A stretch of 64,000 nt of DNA from Micromonospora lupini str. Lupac 08. GTDB lineage: Bacteria; Actinomycetota; Actinomycetes; Mycobacteriales; Micromonosporaceae. Below the pieces are notes generated by a model. The model did not search any database and was not told the DNA's origin. It was given only the letters and a program-made list of their open reading frames with translations. The stretch covers positions 2,015,715 to 2,079,714 of the forward strand of contig NZ_HF570108.1 in assembly GCF_000297395.2 (NCBI RefSeq), given 5' to 3'. Below are positions 8,853 to 17,985 of the stretch, one piece after another. Each line of letters opens with the position of its first letter. Positions within the stretch are counted from its first letter, which is position 1. The translations under genes and the position numbers were made by a program.

Positions 8853-10115
8853 TCATGCCGGTGGGCGTGCGGGCGTGGCTCCTGTCTTTTCCCGGCCCAC
8901 GGTGGTGAGGAAGAGAATCAGGCCCGCGGTGGTGAGGACGAATCCCGCCCACACCGTGGAGAGGGTTCCCCATCCGGCGCCGAGGGTGACGGCCCCGCCG
9001 ATCGCGCCGAGCGAATTGGCGAGGTTGAGGGCGGCCAGGTTGAGGGCGCCCATGAGGGTGGGCGCCTCGGGCGCGAATTCGGTCAGCCTTACCTGAATGG
9101 TGGGAATGGCGAACATCATTGTCGCTCCGACGCCGAACAGCGCGGGCAGGAGGATCAGGATGTCAGCGCCGAAGAGGCCGATGGCCACGAGCACCACCAG
9201 GACGTAGCCGAAGCCGTAGATCAGCGGGCGGCTGCCGTGCCGATCGGCCGCCCGGCCGCCGAAGTGGTTGCCGAACGCCATGCCGAGCCCGAAGACGGCG
9301 AGGGCGACGGGGATGAGCGACGGGCTCTCTCGCGCCGCGTCGGTGACGAAGGGCCCGATGAAGGTGTAGACGGCGAAGATGCTGGAGATGCCGAGCGCCG
9401 CGACCGCGACCATGAGCCAGACGTCGAGTCGTCGAAGCGCGCCGAGTTCGTGCGCGACGGAGCCGCCGTGCAGGTCGTCGGTGCGGGGCAGCCACGCCAG
9501 CAGCGCCGCGCCGGCCAGCAGGCCCAGGCCGATCACCGTCCAGTAGGTGGCACGCCATCCGGCGTGCTGGCCGACGAGGGTGCCGAGCGGTGACCCGAGG
9601 ATGGTGGCCACGGTCAGGCCGCCCATCACCGTCGCGAAGGCCCGCCCACCCTTGCCGGGGCCGTAGACGTAGGCGGCGACGACCGCTCCGGCGCCGAAAT
9701 AGGCGCCCTGCACGCTTCCGGTGATGAAGCGGAAGACGACGAGGGTCGCGATGTTCGGGGCCAGGGCCGAGAGGACGTTGCCGACCAGGAAGAGCGCGAT
9801 CAGGCCCAGCAGGAGGGTACGGCGGTTGGCCCGGGCCGCGAGAAGCGTGATCGCCGGTGAACCGATCATGACACCGAACGCGTAGGCGCTGATCGCGTAG
9901 GTGGCGACCGGGACGGACGTCCCCAGGTCCGCGGCGAAGAGTTGAATGATCCCGTTGCTGCCGAACTCGCCGGTGCCGATGGCGAACGTGCCCAGGGCCA
10001 GTGCGAACAGGGTCGGCCCTTTCCGAGGACCCGGCGCTGCGGCGGCCGGACGGGGTCCGTACGACGTGGTGGGGTGAGCCGGGCCGGGCCGGGTGGTGCG
10101 TTCTGACGCGGTCAT
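8853..10115 (-). CDS. MFS efflux transporter (drug:H+ antiporter, CmlR/AraJ-like)
   Basis: About 420 residues with 12 predicted membrane helices. The first helix region LFALALGTFAIGTGEFGSNG and the motif A-like loop ARANRRTLLLG are typical of 12-TM drug:H+ antiporters of the Cmx/AraJ/YdhP type. Chosen start: ATG at 10115 with GAGGACAG upstream. The gene is divergent from the SARP regulator at 10339, and the 220-bp intergenic region contains the imperfect palindrome AGTTGACAACT. The exporter may be controlled by that regulator or by an unlinked one. Substrate unknown. Confidence 0.88.
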   Translation of the reverse strand: MTASERTTRPGPAHPTTSYGPRPAAAAPGPRKGPTLFALALGTFAIGTGEFGSNGIIQLFAADLGTSVPVATYAISAYAFGVMIGSPAITLLAARANRRTLLLGLIALFLVGNVLSALAPNIATLVVFRFITGSVQGAYFGAGAVVAAYVYGPGKGGRAFATVMGGLTVATILGSPLGTLVGQHAGWRATYWTVIGLGLLAGAALLAWLPRTDDLHGGSVAHELGALRRLDVWLMVAVAALGISSIFAVYTFIGPFVTDAARESPSLIPVALAVFGLGMAFGNHFGGRAADRHGSRPLIYGFGYVLVVLVAIGLFGADILILLPALFGVGATMMFAIPTIQVRLTEFAPEAPTLMGALNLAALNLANSLGAIGGAVTLGAGWGTLSTVWAGFVLTTAGLILFLTTVGREKTGATPARPPA

Positions 10116-10338
10116 GGTGCCTGTCCTCGTTGCGGGAAACCTTCCGCGTACATCCTGACGACAGGCAGTTGACAACTTCTGAGTTCTGGATGCCGGAGCG
10201 AAGGGGATGGCGGGCGCCGGAACGGACAACGGGCACCGGTTTTCGCCGCTGAAGCGGCGCCGTTTCCTCTCGTGTCCGTTTCACTCTGACCGTCGGCCTG
10301 TTATCTCGGGCCGGTCGTAGACTTGTCAGCTCGTCGAG

Positions 10339-13338
10339 ATGTTCACGATCCGTCAAGTGGAACAGGAGATCGCATTGTCGAAATCGGCCGGTGCCCGTCG
10401 CGCCGACGACGGAGCGCGGCCGGTCAGCGGCAGTCTGCGCTTCCAGATCCTGGGCCCCCTGCGGTTCTGGCGTGACGGTGTGGAGGTGAATGCCGGCCCC
10501 CGACAGCAGTGCTGCCTGCTGGCCCTGCTCCTGGCGCGGGCGGGACGACCCATCAGCGTGAGCAACTTGACCGGGCTCCTCTGGGGCGAGGAGGCGCCCG
10601 CCAGCGCCACGAACGTCATCCACAAGTACGTCGGCACCCTGCGACGGCTGATGGAACCCTCTCTCCCACTGCGGGCGAGCGGCTCGTACCTGCGGCGGCA
10701 CGGTGACGGCTACCTGTTCGCGCCGGGCCCGGGCACGCTGGACCTGGTCACCTTCCGTGAGCTCACCGGCGCCGCCCGGGCGAGTCTCGCCGTCCGGGAC
10801 CGGGACGAGGCGCTCGACCGTTACGTCGAGGCGCTGGAGTTGTGGCGCGGGCCGGCGGGTGACTCGTACGCCTCCGGAACGGCGGCAACGCCGATCTTCG
10901 CCGCACTCGACCGGGAGTTCCTCGCCGCGTGCGTCTCCGCAGCCGAACTCGCGGTGTCGCTGAGCCGTCCCGCGATGGTTCTCCACCACCTGCGACTGGC
11001 CGCCTCAATCGCGCCGTTGAACGAACCCGTGCAGGCGAGTCTCATCGCCGCCCTGGGCGCGGCCGGCCATCAGGCCGAGGCGCTGGAGACGTTCCGGACG
11101 GTGCGCTCCCGCCTCGCCGACGATCTCGGCATCGATCCCGGCAGCGCGCTGGAGGCCGCGCACCGCCAGGTGCTGACCCAGACGCCGCCGACGGTGACCG
11201 GTAAGGGCGGGGGCGGCGGACCGCGGCCGAGCGTGCGTTCGTCGCCAGTGCCGCTGGTGCGACCGGCGCAGCTGCCACCCGACCTGCCCGCGTTCGTCGG
11301 ACGCACCGCGGAGCTGGCGACTCTCGCCGGGCTGCGGGGCGCCCTGGCCGACGCGGAACGGACCGGCCCGCTGATCGTCGCGCTGGACGGAATGGGCGGG
11401 GTGGGGAAGTCCACCCTGGCGGCGCACTTCGCCCACCTGGTCGCGCGGGAGTTCACCGACGGCCAGCTGTACCTCGACCTGCGGGGAGACCAGGCCGAGA
11501 CCGACAGCGTGTCCGCCCCCGACGCGCTGGGTTCCCTGCTGTCGTCGCAGGGCTTCCACATGTCAAGCGTTCCGGAGACGCTCGCCGCGCGCGTCGGCAT
11601 CTACCGGAGCCTCACCGCCGGCAGGAGCATCCTGGTGCTCCTCGACAACGCGCGGGATTCGGCGCAGGTGCGTGCGTTGCTGCCGAACTCCCCGGCGTGC
11701 CTGGTTCTCGTGACGAGCCGTAAGCCGCTCGTCGAGCTCGCCGCGCTCGACGGCGCCCATCTGCTGCATCTCGACCCGCCGGACATGCCGAGCGCCCGTG
11801 AGCTGGTCCTGCGCCGTCTCCAGCACGCGCCGAACCGGTCCGTGGGGGCCAGTGCGTCGTCGGACGGCGTTCTCGACGAGATCATCGAGTTGTGTGGCCG
11901 CCTACCGCTGGCGTTGGCGATCCTGGCGGGACGGCTGAGCGCTCGTCCGCGACTCGCCCTGGCGGACGTCGCCGCCGAACTTCGTGACGGCACACGACGG
12001 CTCGCCGCCTTCGCCAGCAGCCAGGGCGGAAGCGATCCCCGCGCCGCGTTCGCCTGGTCGTACCGTCAGCTCAGCCCGAAGGCCGCCCGCATCTTCCGGC
12101 TCTCCTCCGCCGCCATGGCGCCCGGCATCTCGGCCGAGGCCCTCGCCAGCATGTCCGGGACTTCGCCGCGGTCCGCGCGGGAGATGCTGCGGGAACTCGC
12201 GGACGCGGCCATGCTCGACGAGGACGACAAAGGTCGGTTCACGTCGCACGTCCTGATCAAGGCGTACGCGCAGGAGCTGTTCCTGGCCGAGGAGCCGGAC
12301 CGGGACGCGGCGGTCTGCCGGCTGTTGCAGCACTATCTGCACAGCAGCCACCACGCGGCGAGCGTGGTGGCGTCGATGAGCCCGACGGTCGTGCCGGCCC
12401 CGCCGCCCGACGGCGTGGTCGCGGAGCGGCCCCGTGCGTACGACGAGGCGATGCGTTGGTTCGATGACCACCGGGAGGTTCTGCCGGAGGCGGTGCGGCG
12501 CGCGGCCGAGGGCGCGTTCGGTGTCGCGCCGTGGCAACTGGCCCTCACCGTCGAGCCGTGGTTGCAGCTCACCGGGCGGTTCCACGACTGGCAGGACATG
12601 ATGCGCGTGGCGCTGAGGTCCGCCCGGGACAGGGAGGACGAGGTCGGCGCGGCACACGCCATGCGGGGCCTCGCGGACTGCTGCTACCACTTCGCCACCT
12701 ACGACGAGGCGATCGATCTGCTCTCGCGCGCGCAGCGGACCTTCGCGGAGCACGGCATGATCCCCGAGCTGGGCACTGTCCACGCAGCCCTGCAACGGGT
12801 CCACAGCCAACTCGGCCGGCACGAGCGTGCGCTTGCGGAGAATGAGAGAGCGCTGTCGCTGTACCGTGCCGCCGGCATGGAGCACGGCGAGATCCGGACG
12901 ACCGCGATCCGGGGGTTGTCACTCGTCCGCCTCGGCGCCCTCGACGAGGCCATGTCGTGCCTCACGGAGGCGCTCGCCCGTAGCGAGAAGTCCGAACGGA
13001 GAACGGACGAGCCGGCCATCCGCATCGCGATCGCCGAGTGCCTCGGTGCGCGGGGCCGCCGGCGCCAGGCGCGGGATCAGCTTGAGCGGGCGGTCGACGC
13101 GGCCGTCGAGTCGCAGAGCCGGATCGGCGTCTTCGAGGCGTCGGCCCTGCTCTGCGCGGCACTCCTGGACCTCGATGACGTGCCGGGCGCATGCCGGGCG
13201 TGGCGGCACGCCTGCGACGCCATGCACGCCATGCAGAACGGGGGGACCCGGACCATGCGGGACGAGGTCTGCGACCTGGGGGACAGGCTGACCCAGGTCA
13301 CCGAGTTCGTCCCGCGGTCGCGGGACACGCAGAGGTGA
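10339..13338 (+). CDS. AfsR/SARP-family transcriptional regulator with NB-ARC and TPR domains
   Basis: A 999-residue regulator. Residues about 30-125 are an OmpR-like winged helix (LRFQILGPLRFWRDGVEVNA), 130-280 a bacterial transcriptional activator domain, 320-620 an NB-ARC/STAND ATPase with P-loop DGMGGVGKST near 351-360, and the C-terminal 350 residues are TPR-like helices. This is the AfsR architecture, which activates secondary-metabolite promoters. An alternative TTG start at 10375 has an ideal AGGAG 6 nt upstream and may be the true start; the ATG used here has only a weak site. It lies 14 kb or more from the biosynthetic genes to the right, so its targets are unknown. Confidence 0.9.
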   Translation: MFTIRQVEQEIALSKSAGARRADDGARPVSGSLRFQILGPLRFWRDGVEVNAGPRQQCCLLALLLARAGRPISVSNLTGLLWGEEAPASATNVIHKYVGTLRRLMEPSLPLRASGSYLRRHGDGYLFAPGPGTLDLVTFRELTGAARASLAVRDRDEALDRYVEALELWRGPAGDSYASGTAATPIFAALDREFLAACVSAAELAVSLSRPAMVLHHLRLAASIAPLNEPVQASLIAALGAAGHQAEALETFRTVRSRLADDLGIDPGSALEAAHRQVLTQTPPTVTGKGGGGGPRPSVRSSPVPLVRPAQLPPDLPAFVGRTAELATLAGLRGALADAERTGPLIVALDGMGGVGKSTLAAHFAHLVAREFTDGQLYLDLRGDQAETDSVSAPDALGSLLSSQGFHMSSVPETLAARVGIYRSLTAGRSILVLLDNARDSAQVRALLPNSPACLVLVTSRKPLVELAALDGAHLLHLDPPDMPSARELVLRRLQHAPNRSVGASASSDGVLDEIIELCGRLPLALAILAGRLSARPRLALADVAAELRDGTRRLAAFASSQGGSDPRAAFAWSYRQLSPKAARIFRLSSAAMAPGISAEALASMSGTSPRSAREMLRELADAAMLDEDDKGRFTSHVLIKAYAQELFLAEEPDRDAAVCRLLQHYLHSSHHAASVVASMSPTVVPAPPPDGVVAERPRAYDEAMRWFDDHREVLPEAVRRAAEGAFGVAPWQLALTVEPWLQLTGRFHDWQDMMRVALRSARDREDEVGAAHAMRGLADCCYHFATYDEAIDLLSRAQRTFAEHGMIPELGTVHAALQRVHSQLGRHERALAENERALSLYRAAGMEHGEIRTTAIRGLSLVRLGALDEAMSCLTEALARSEKSERRTDEPAIRIAIAECLGARGRRRQARDQLERAVDAAVESQSRIGVFEASALLCAALLDLDDVPGACRAWRHACDAMHAMQNGGTRTMRDEVCDLGDRLTQVTEFVPRSRDTQR

Positions 13339-13831
13339 GCCTCGTTCTCGATTGCGGCCGCCCTGGTCGCCTGCCGCGAGGCCAGCGGTCTCCGGTCGGC
13401 GGGCCTGCGGCCTGACCGGCCTGACCGGCGCGCTCGGCGCCGGGTCGGTCCGTCCGCTGTGGCCCGTTCCGCGGCACTCGGCCGGTTGAGCGTGATATCG
13501 ATAACATGCTATCTTTCGGCGCGGGAGCGAAGGGCACGCTCCCCGTCACCTCAGTCAACCGTCGCAGGCATGCCGAGGGCTCACCCCTCCCGCCGCCTCG
13601 CCGGTCGGTGATCGGTCCGGGCCGCTCCGCCACTGCCAGGCGACCGCAGGCGGTCGTCGGACGACCCTGGTCCGGCTGCATGCCCCGCTCTCCCTGCCCG
13701 TCCCGGACAACCCGGCAGTGACGGTACGGCCCGTACGCCACCCGCGTGCGCCGCACCGGCCCCCATGCCGGCGCGAAGCGACTCGTTGACGGTGCATGTC
13801 GTACGGACGATCAACGGCAAGGAGTCGAGCA
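13339..13831. other. 493-bp intergenic region with one sugar-type operator
   Basis: No credible gene. It holds the end of the SARP transcript and the upstream region of the secreted esterase. The AT-rich patch at about 13489-13515 contains a near-perfect 14-bp palindrome and is the most likely promoter/operator zone. Confidence 0.6.
13493..13506. promoter_or_regulatory. LacI-type operator candidate upstream of the esterase gene
   Basis: TGATATCGATAACA is palindromic apart from one position pair and fits TGTTATCGATAACA at 13 of 14 bases. It lies in the AT-rich upstream region of the secreted esterase gene. Related sites occur upstream of the GH62 gene, which supports a shared sugar-responsive repressor; that regulator is not in the window. 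Confidence 0.55.
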
Positions 13832-15064
13832 ATGGTCCAACGGAGACAACTCCTCTCGTACATCGCGGCGGCGGCGGTTCTCGTCGCGGCGACCGGCGGT
13901 GCGCTGCGCGGCGGGTTCGGCAGCGAGGCGGCGGCCGCCACGAACGGCACCCTCGCGGCGACCGCGGGCTGCGGTAAGGCACCCACCCTCACCAGCGGCA
14001 CGCGCACGATTTCCAGCAGCGGCCAGAATCGCACCTACATCCTCCAGATCCCGGGCGGTTACGACAGGAACCGTCCGTACCGACTGGTCTTCGGCTTCCA
14101 CTGGCTGAACGGCTCGGCCAACAACGTCGCCTCGGCCGGCTACTACGGGCTGGCGCCGCTGTCGAACAACAGCACGATCTTCGTCGCGCCTCAGGGCATC
14201 AACGCCGGTTGGGCCAACACGAACGGCCGGGACCTGACCCTGTTCGACGACATCTCCCGGCAGGTCGAGAACGACCTCTGCGTCGACACCACCCAGCGTT
14301 TCGCCCTGGGCTGGAGCTACGGCGGGGCCATGAGCTACGCGGTGGCCTGCGCCCGACCCACAGTCATCCGCGCGGTCACCGTGCTCTCCGGCGCCAACCT
14401 CAGCGGCTGTAACGGCGGCACCCAGCCCGTCGCGTACTTCGGCATCCACGGCATCTACGACAGCGTGCTGAACATCTCCCAGGGCCGGGCGCTGCGCGAC
14501 ACGTTCGTCAGGAACAACGGCTGCACCGCACAGAGCCCGCGAGAGCCCAGCCGGGGCAGCCTCACCCACATCACCACCACCTACTCCGGCTGCCGCGCGG
14601 GTTATCCCGTGCAGTGGGCCGCGTTCGACGGCGACCACACCCCGAGCCCGGTCGACGGGTCGTCCAGCCCCAACGACTCCAGGACGTGGACCTCGGCGGA
14701 GATCTGGCGATTCTTCACCCAGTTCCAGTCCACCACGCCGCCGACGACCGCCCCGCCGACCACCGCCCCGCCGACGACGGCCCCGCCGACGACCGCCCCG
14801 CCGACCACCGCCCCGCCGACGACGGCCCCGCCGACGACGGCCCCGCCGACGACGGCCCCGCGACGACGGCCCCGCCGACGACGGCCCCGCCGACCACCGC
14901 CCCGCCGACCACCGCCCCGCCCACGACGCCGCCGCCGACCGGTGAGCCGGGCAGCTGCGCCGCCACCTACCGGGCGGTCAACAGCTGGCCGGGCGGCTTC
15001 CAGGGCGAGGTCACCGTCGCCAACAACACCGCCACCACGATCAGCGGTTGGACCGTACGCCTGA
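13832..15064 (+). CDS. Secreted PHB-depolymerase/CE1-type esterase, frameshifted before its CBM2
   Basis: A secreted alpha/beta-hydrolase of the LpqC/feruloyl-esterase/PHB-depolymerase type. A twin-arginine-like signal (QRRQLLSYIAAAAVLVAA) leads to a mature domain of about residues 45-300 with GWSYGGAM; nucleophile Ser is near residue 162. Then comes a PPTTA-repeat linker. A single C appears missing from one linker unit at about 14861. After that point the reading frame becomes Arg/Pro-rich nonsense to 15064, while the next frame encodes a complete CBM2. The start is ATG 13832 with AAGGAG 8 nt upstream. The intended protein is probably about 470 residues and acts on plant cell-wall esters or polyesters. 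The shift could be a sequencing error in a GC-rich repeat or a real slipped-strand mutation. Confidence 0.82.
   Translation: MVQRRQLLSYIAAAAVLVAATGGALRGGFGSEAAAATNGTLAATAGCGKAPTLTSGTRTISSSGQNRTYILQIPGGYDRNRPYRLVFGFHWLNGSANNVASAGYYGLAPLSNNSTIFVAPQGINAGWANTNGRDLTLFDDISRQVENDLCVDTTQRFALGWSYGGAMSYAVACARPTVIRAVTVLSGANLSGCNGGTQPVAYFGIHGIYDSVLNISQGRALRDTFVRNNGCTAQSPREPSRGSLTHITTTYSGCRAGYPVQWAAFDGDHTPSPVDGSSSPNDSRTWTSAEIWRFFTQFQSTTPPTTAPPTTAPPTTAPPTTAPPTTAPPTTAPPTTAPPTTAPRRRPRRRRPRRPPPRRPPPRPRRRRRPVSRAAAPPPTGRSTAGRAASRARSPSPTTPPPRSAVGPYA
14740..14937 (+). repeat. 15-bp tandem repeat encoding a PPTTA linker
   Basis: About 13 units of a CCGCCGAC(C/G)ACCGCC-like 15-mer encode the Pro/Thr linker between the esterase domain and the CBM2. 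One unit near 14861 is 14 nt long, which causes the frameshift. Repeats of this type are prone to slippage and to misassembly. Confidence 0.85.
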
Positions 15065-15252
15065 CCCTGGGCAGCGGTCAGGCCATCAGCAGCCTCTGGG
15101 GCGGCACCAACACGGGCGCCACCGGCGACGTCACCGTCCGCAACGCCGCGTACAACGGCACGCTGGGGGCGAACGCCTCGACCACCTTCGGCTTCACCGC
15201 GACCGGCAACGGCGACACCCCGCCCGGCAACCTCACCTGCACGAGCCCCTGA
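14862..15252 (+). pseudogene. CBM2 cellulose-binding module, out of frame with the esterase
   Basis: In the frame one base earlier than the esterase, the sequence resumes PPTTAPPTT linker repeats and then encodes a full family-2 carbohydrate-binding module of about 100 residues. It starts CAATYRAVNSWPGGFQGEV, has the conserved core SGWTVRLTLGSGQ, and ends GNLTC with the paired Cys, stopping at 15252. It has no start of its own. It therefore only makes sense as the C-terminus of the preceding secreted esterase, separated by a one-base deletion. Confidence 0.85.
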
Positions 15253-15260
15253 ACGTTCGG

Positions 15261-15294
15261 GCCGGGGTCCGGAGCCCCCAGCTCCGGGCCCGGC
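15261..15294 (+). terminator. Terminator hairpin after the esterase/CBM2
   Basis: GCCGGGGTCCGGAGC (15261-15275) pairs with GCTCCGGGCCCGGC (15281-15294) across a 5-nt loop with one small bulge. It lies 9 nt after the CBM2 stop codon. This is further evidence that the gene naturally ends at 15252, not 15064. Confidence 0.65.
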
Positions 15295-15597
15295 TCGGGA
15301 TTGCACACCGGGGTCACCGCCAGGGCGGCGGGCAGCGTCCGCACCACAGTCCGTGTGCCGGTGGCGCGGTCTACGGAGCGCGTCCGCCCGACGTCGGGGC
15401 CCGGAGAGGCGACCACCAGGTCATGTGCGGGCGTCGATGTTAGCGCCCACCATTCTCGATCGCTCCGGTAGACCCTCCAGGGTGGATGGCCGTGCACGGC
15501 GTGTTGGCAGCGCATGACCAGCGTCGATCGGTCGCGAGGTGCTCGGCGTGACCCGACGGGCCCAGGTACCGCCAATGTTACGACTTGACGAACAGCA

Positions 15598-15611
15598 TGT
15601 TATCGCTCACA
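15598..15611. promoter_or_regulatory. LacI-type operator candidate upstream of the GH62 gene
   Basis: TGTTATCGCTCACA matches the palindrome TGTTATCGATAACA at 12 of 14 positions. It shares the 12-mer AGCATGTTATCG (read on the opposite strand) with the site upstream of the esterase gene at 13493. Confidence 0.5.
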
Positions 15612-15706
15612 GTCGATGGTCAAGGGCGGCGACGGCTACGGCTTACGGGGCGGGCCTGCTCCGCCGACCTTGAATCAGACGTGCGTCCACGGCATGCAGG
15701 GGATCT

Positions 15707-15720
15707 TGTTAGCGCGAACA
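15707..15720. promoter_or_regulatory. AraR/LacI-like operator candidate upstream of the GH62 gene
   Basis: TGTTAGCGCGAACA differs at one position from the perfect palindrome TGTTAGCGCTAACA. It lies about 80 nt before the arabinofuranosidase start, a natural place for a repressor that senses arabinose or arabino-oligosaccharides. A weaker copy, TGTTAGCGCCCACC, is at 15438-15451. Confidence 0.55.
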
Positions 15721-15802
15721 TCCCCGGCGCATGCACCCGGTCGCGTGTCGCGGTGCGCCCAGCTTCGGGTGACCGTTCGGCTTTTGGTGATTGAGGAGGA
15801 TC

Positions 15803-17347
15803 ATGTCTGCCTTTGGTAGGTCTCCGTCGACAGCACCGCCCGCGCGGCGGCGAGGGTGGTTGGTACGAGCGGTCTCCGCCGGCGTGGCAGCGGTGGTGGT
15901 CGCCGGCGCCGCCGCGATGGCGGTGTCGTCACCAGCGGCCGCGGCGACCGTCGACACGAGCGCCTGGTACGTGTTGGTGAACCGCAACAGTGGCAAGGCA
16001 GTGGACGTGTACAACCTCGCCACGACCGACGGTGCGCGGATCACCCAGTGGACGCGTAACAACGGTAACCAGCAGCAGTGGCAGTTCGTGGACTCCGGAG
16101 GCGGTTACTACCGGATCAAGTCGAGGTTGTCGGGCAAGGTGCTGGACGTGTCCGGCCGCTCGACGGCCAACGGCGGGGCGATCGTGCAGTGGTCCGACAA
16201 CAACGGCACCAACCAGCAGTTCCGGTTGACCGACTCGGACAGCGGGTACGTGCGGTTGATCAACCGCAACAGCAACAAGGCGATGGAGGTGCAGGGCGCC
16301 TCGACCGCTGACGGTGGCAACATCGTGCAGTACGACGACTGGAACGGCACCAACCAGCAGTGGCAGCTCGTCCGCGTCGACGGCGGGACCGACCCCACGA
16401 CGCCGCCGCCCACCACGCCACCCCCGGGCGGCACGTGTGATCTGCCGTCGTCGTACCGGTGGTCGTCGACCGGCGCGTTGGCGCAGCCGAAGTCCGGTTG
16501 GGTGTCACTCAAGGACTTCACCGTGGCCCCCTTCAACGGCCAGCAGTTGGTCTACGCCACCACGCACGACTTCGGCGACAGCTGGGGTTCGATGAACTTC
16601 AGCCTCTTCTCGAACTGGTCGCAGATGGCCTCGGCCACCCAGACCGGGATGAACTCGGGGACCGTCGCGCCGTCGTTGTTCTACTTCGCGCCGAAGAACA
16701 TCTGGGTGCTCACCTACCAGTGGGGGGCCGGGGCGGCGTTCCACTACCGGACCTCGACCAACCCGACCAATCCGAACGGCTGGTCCGCAGCGCAGCCGAT
16801 GTTCACCGGGAGCATCACCGGTTCGGGCACGGGGCCGATCGACCAGACGGTCATCGCCGACGACACGACCATGTACCTGTTCTTCGCCGGCGACAACGGC
16901 AAGATCTACCGGACCAGCATGCCGATCGGGAACTTCCCCGGTAACTTCGGCAGCAGCTACACGACCATCATGAGCGACACGCAGAACAACCTGTTCGAGG
17001 CCCCGCAGGTCTACAAGCTGCAGGGTCTGAACAAGTACCTCATGATCGTCGAGGCAATCGGTTCGACCGGCCGCTACTTCCGCTCGTTCACGGCCACCAG
17101 CCTGAACGGTACGTGGACGCCGCAGGCCGCGACGCAGAGCAACCCGTTCGCTGGCAAGGTCAACAGTGGTGCCACCTGGACCAACGACATCAGCCACGGT
17201 GAGCTGCTGCGCACCAGCGCCGACCAGACGATGACCGTCGACGCCTGCAACCTGCAACTGCTCTACCAGGGTCGTTCCCCCAGCTCCGACGGTGTCCCCT
17301 ACGGCCTCCTGCCGTACCGCCCGGGCCTGCTCACCCTGCAACGCTGA
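15803..17347 (+). CDS. Secreted GH62 alpha-L-arabinofuranosidase with N-terminal ricin/CBM13 domain
   Basis: A 514-residue secreted enzyme. A long signal peptide ends near SSPAAAAT. A ricin-type beta-trefoil (CBM13) of about 140 residues carries three repeats with the QQW-type motifs [20 protein letters not shown] and [11 protein letters not shown] short [11 protein letters not shown] linker leads to a GH62 domain (about 220-514) beginning [22 protein letters not shown]62 enzymes remove arabinofuranosyl side chains from arabinoxylan. Start: ATG 15803 just after AGGAGG; the TTG at 15791 lies within that ribosome site. The upstream palindromes suggest arabinose/xylan-type regulation together with the neighbouring esterase. 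Confidence 0.93.
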   Translation: MSAFGRSPSTAPPARRRGWLVRAVSAGVAAVVVAGAAAMAVSSPAAAATVDTSAWYVLVNRNSGKAVDVYNLATTDGARITQWTRNNGNQQQWQFVDSGGGYYRIKSRLSGKVLDVSGRSTANGGAIVQWSDNNGTNQQFRLTDSDSGYVRLINRNSNKAMEVQGASTADGGNIVQYDDWNGTNQQWQLVRVDGGTDPTTPPPTTPPPGGTCDLPSSYRWSSTGALAQPKSGWVSLKDFTVAPFNGQQLVYATTHDFGDSWGSMNFSLFSNWSQMASATQTGMNSGTVAPSLFYFAPKNIWVLTYQWGAGAAFHYRTSTNPTNPNGWSAAQPMFTGSITGSGTGPIDQTVIADDTTMYLFFAGDNGKIYRTSMPIGNFPGNFGSSYTTIMSDTQNNLFEAPQVYKLQGLNKYLMIVEAIGSTGRYFRSFTATSLNGTWTPQAATQSNPFAGKVNSGATWTNDISHGELLRTSADQTMTVDACNLQLLYQGRSPSSDGVPYGLLPYRPGLLTLQR

Positions 17348-17367
17348 CCCTCCACCACCCCACGACC

Positions 17368-17402
17368 CGGGGCGGGCTCGGCACCACGCCGAACCCGCCC
17401 CG
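17368..17402 (+). terminator. Terminator hairpin after the GH62 gene
   Basis: A 15-bp stem with one mismatch (17368-17382 with 17388-17402) and a 5-nt loop lies 20 nt after the arabinofuranosidase stop. Typical GC-rich actinobacterial terminator without a U-tract. Confidence 0.7.
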
Positions 17403-17442
17403 CGTCACGTGCCGGGGCCGCCCGTTCGTGCCAGGGTGGGTC

Positions 17443-17841
17443 ATGCCATTGAACGCACACCACCTACGAACATCTGTCGCCGTGTCGGACATCGCGAGGG
17501 CCGTCGCCTTCTACGAGGGCAGGCTGGGTCTGGTGCCGCTGCGGTCCGCGCCCAGCGCCACCATCGCCGACGGCAGCCGCATCTACGCGTCCGGTGGCGG
17601 CCCGGCTCTCAACGTGTACCAGTCGGTCACCGCCGGGAAGACCCCGGCGACGTTGGCGACGTGGTACGTCGACGACATCGACGAGATCGTCGACGAGCTG
17701 TCCTCGGCCGGCGTCGAGTTCGCCCGCTACGACCAGATCGACCACGACCCGAAGGGGATCACCGAGCGGGCCGGCGGTGGTCGTATCGCGTGGTTCCAGG
17801 ACCCGGACGGCAACACCTTCGCCATCGAGGCCGACGTCTGA
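17443..17841 (+). CDS. VOC (glyoxalase/bleomycin-resistance) family protein
   Basis: A 132-residue protein with the paired beta-alpha-beta-beta-beta fold pattern: VAVSDIARAVAFYEGRLGLV at the N-terminus and GGGRIAWFQDPDGNTFAIEAD at the end, with Glu at the usual metal-ligand position. VOC proteins include glyoxalases, dioxygenases and antibiotic-binding resistance proteins; which applies here cannot be told. Start: ATG 17443, with AGGGTGGG just upstream; an in-frame GTG at 17428 would add five residues. It precedes the ABC exporter operon by 144 bp and may or may not belong to it. Confidence 0.85.
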   Translation: MPLNAHHLRTSVAVSDIARAVAFYEGRLGLVPLRSAPSATIADGSRIYASGGGPALNVYQSVTAGKTPATLATWYVDDIDEIVDELSSAGVEFARYDQIDHDPKGITERAGGGRIAWFQDPDGNTFAIEADV

Positions 17842-17985
17842 GCTGCCTTCTCCCATCGTGCGGCGTTGCTCCGCCGCGCGTCCGCTCGCACCATGTTCCT
17901 CGATTGATTTCGACAGTCGTGTCGATCTCGCCCGCTCGACGTTCGTCGGAGAGGTGACAGCACCGGCGGTCGAGTAGGGAGATCG

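Larger units (their letters stand above)
15253..15802. other. 550-bp intergenic region with terminator and operator sites
   Basis: No credible gene. It begins with a hairpin downstream of the CBM2 stop and then holds two to three LacI/AraR-like palindromes (15438, 15598, 15707) ahead of the GH62 gene. The long spacing suggests a multi-site regulated promoter. Confidence 0.6.

Noticed and set aside
17858..17977. 39-codon GTG-started frame just upstream of the ABC exporters, considered as a precursor peptide
   Set aside because: No Shine-Dalgarno sequence, no recognisable leader or core pattern, and no RiPP-modifying enzyme nearby.
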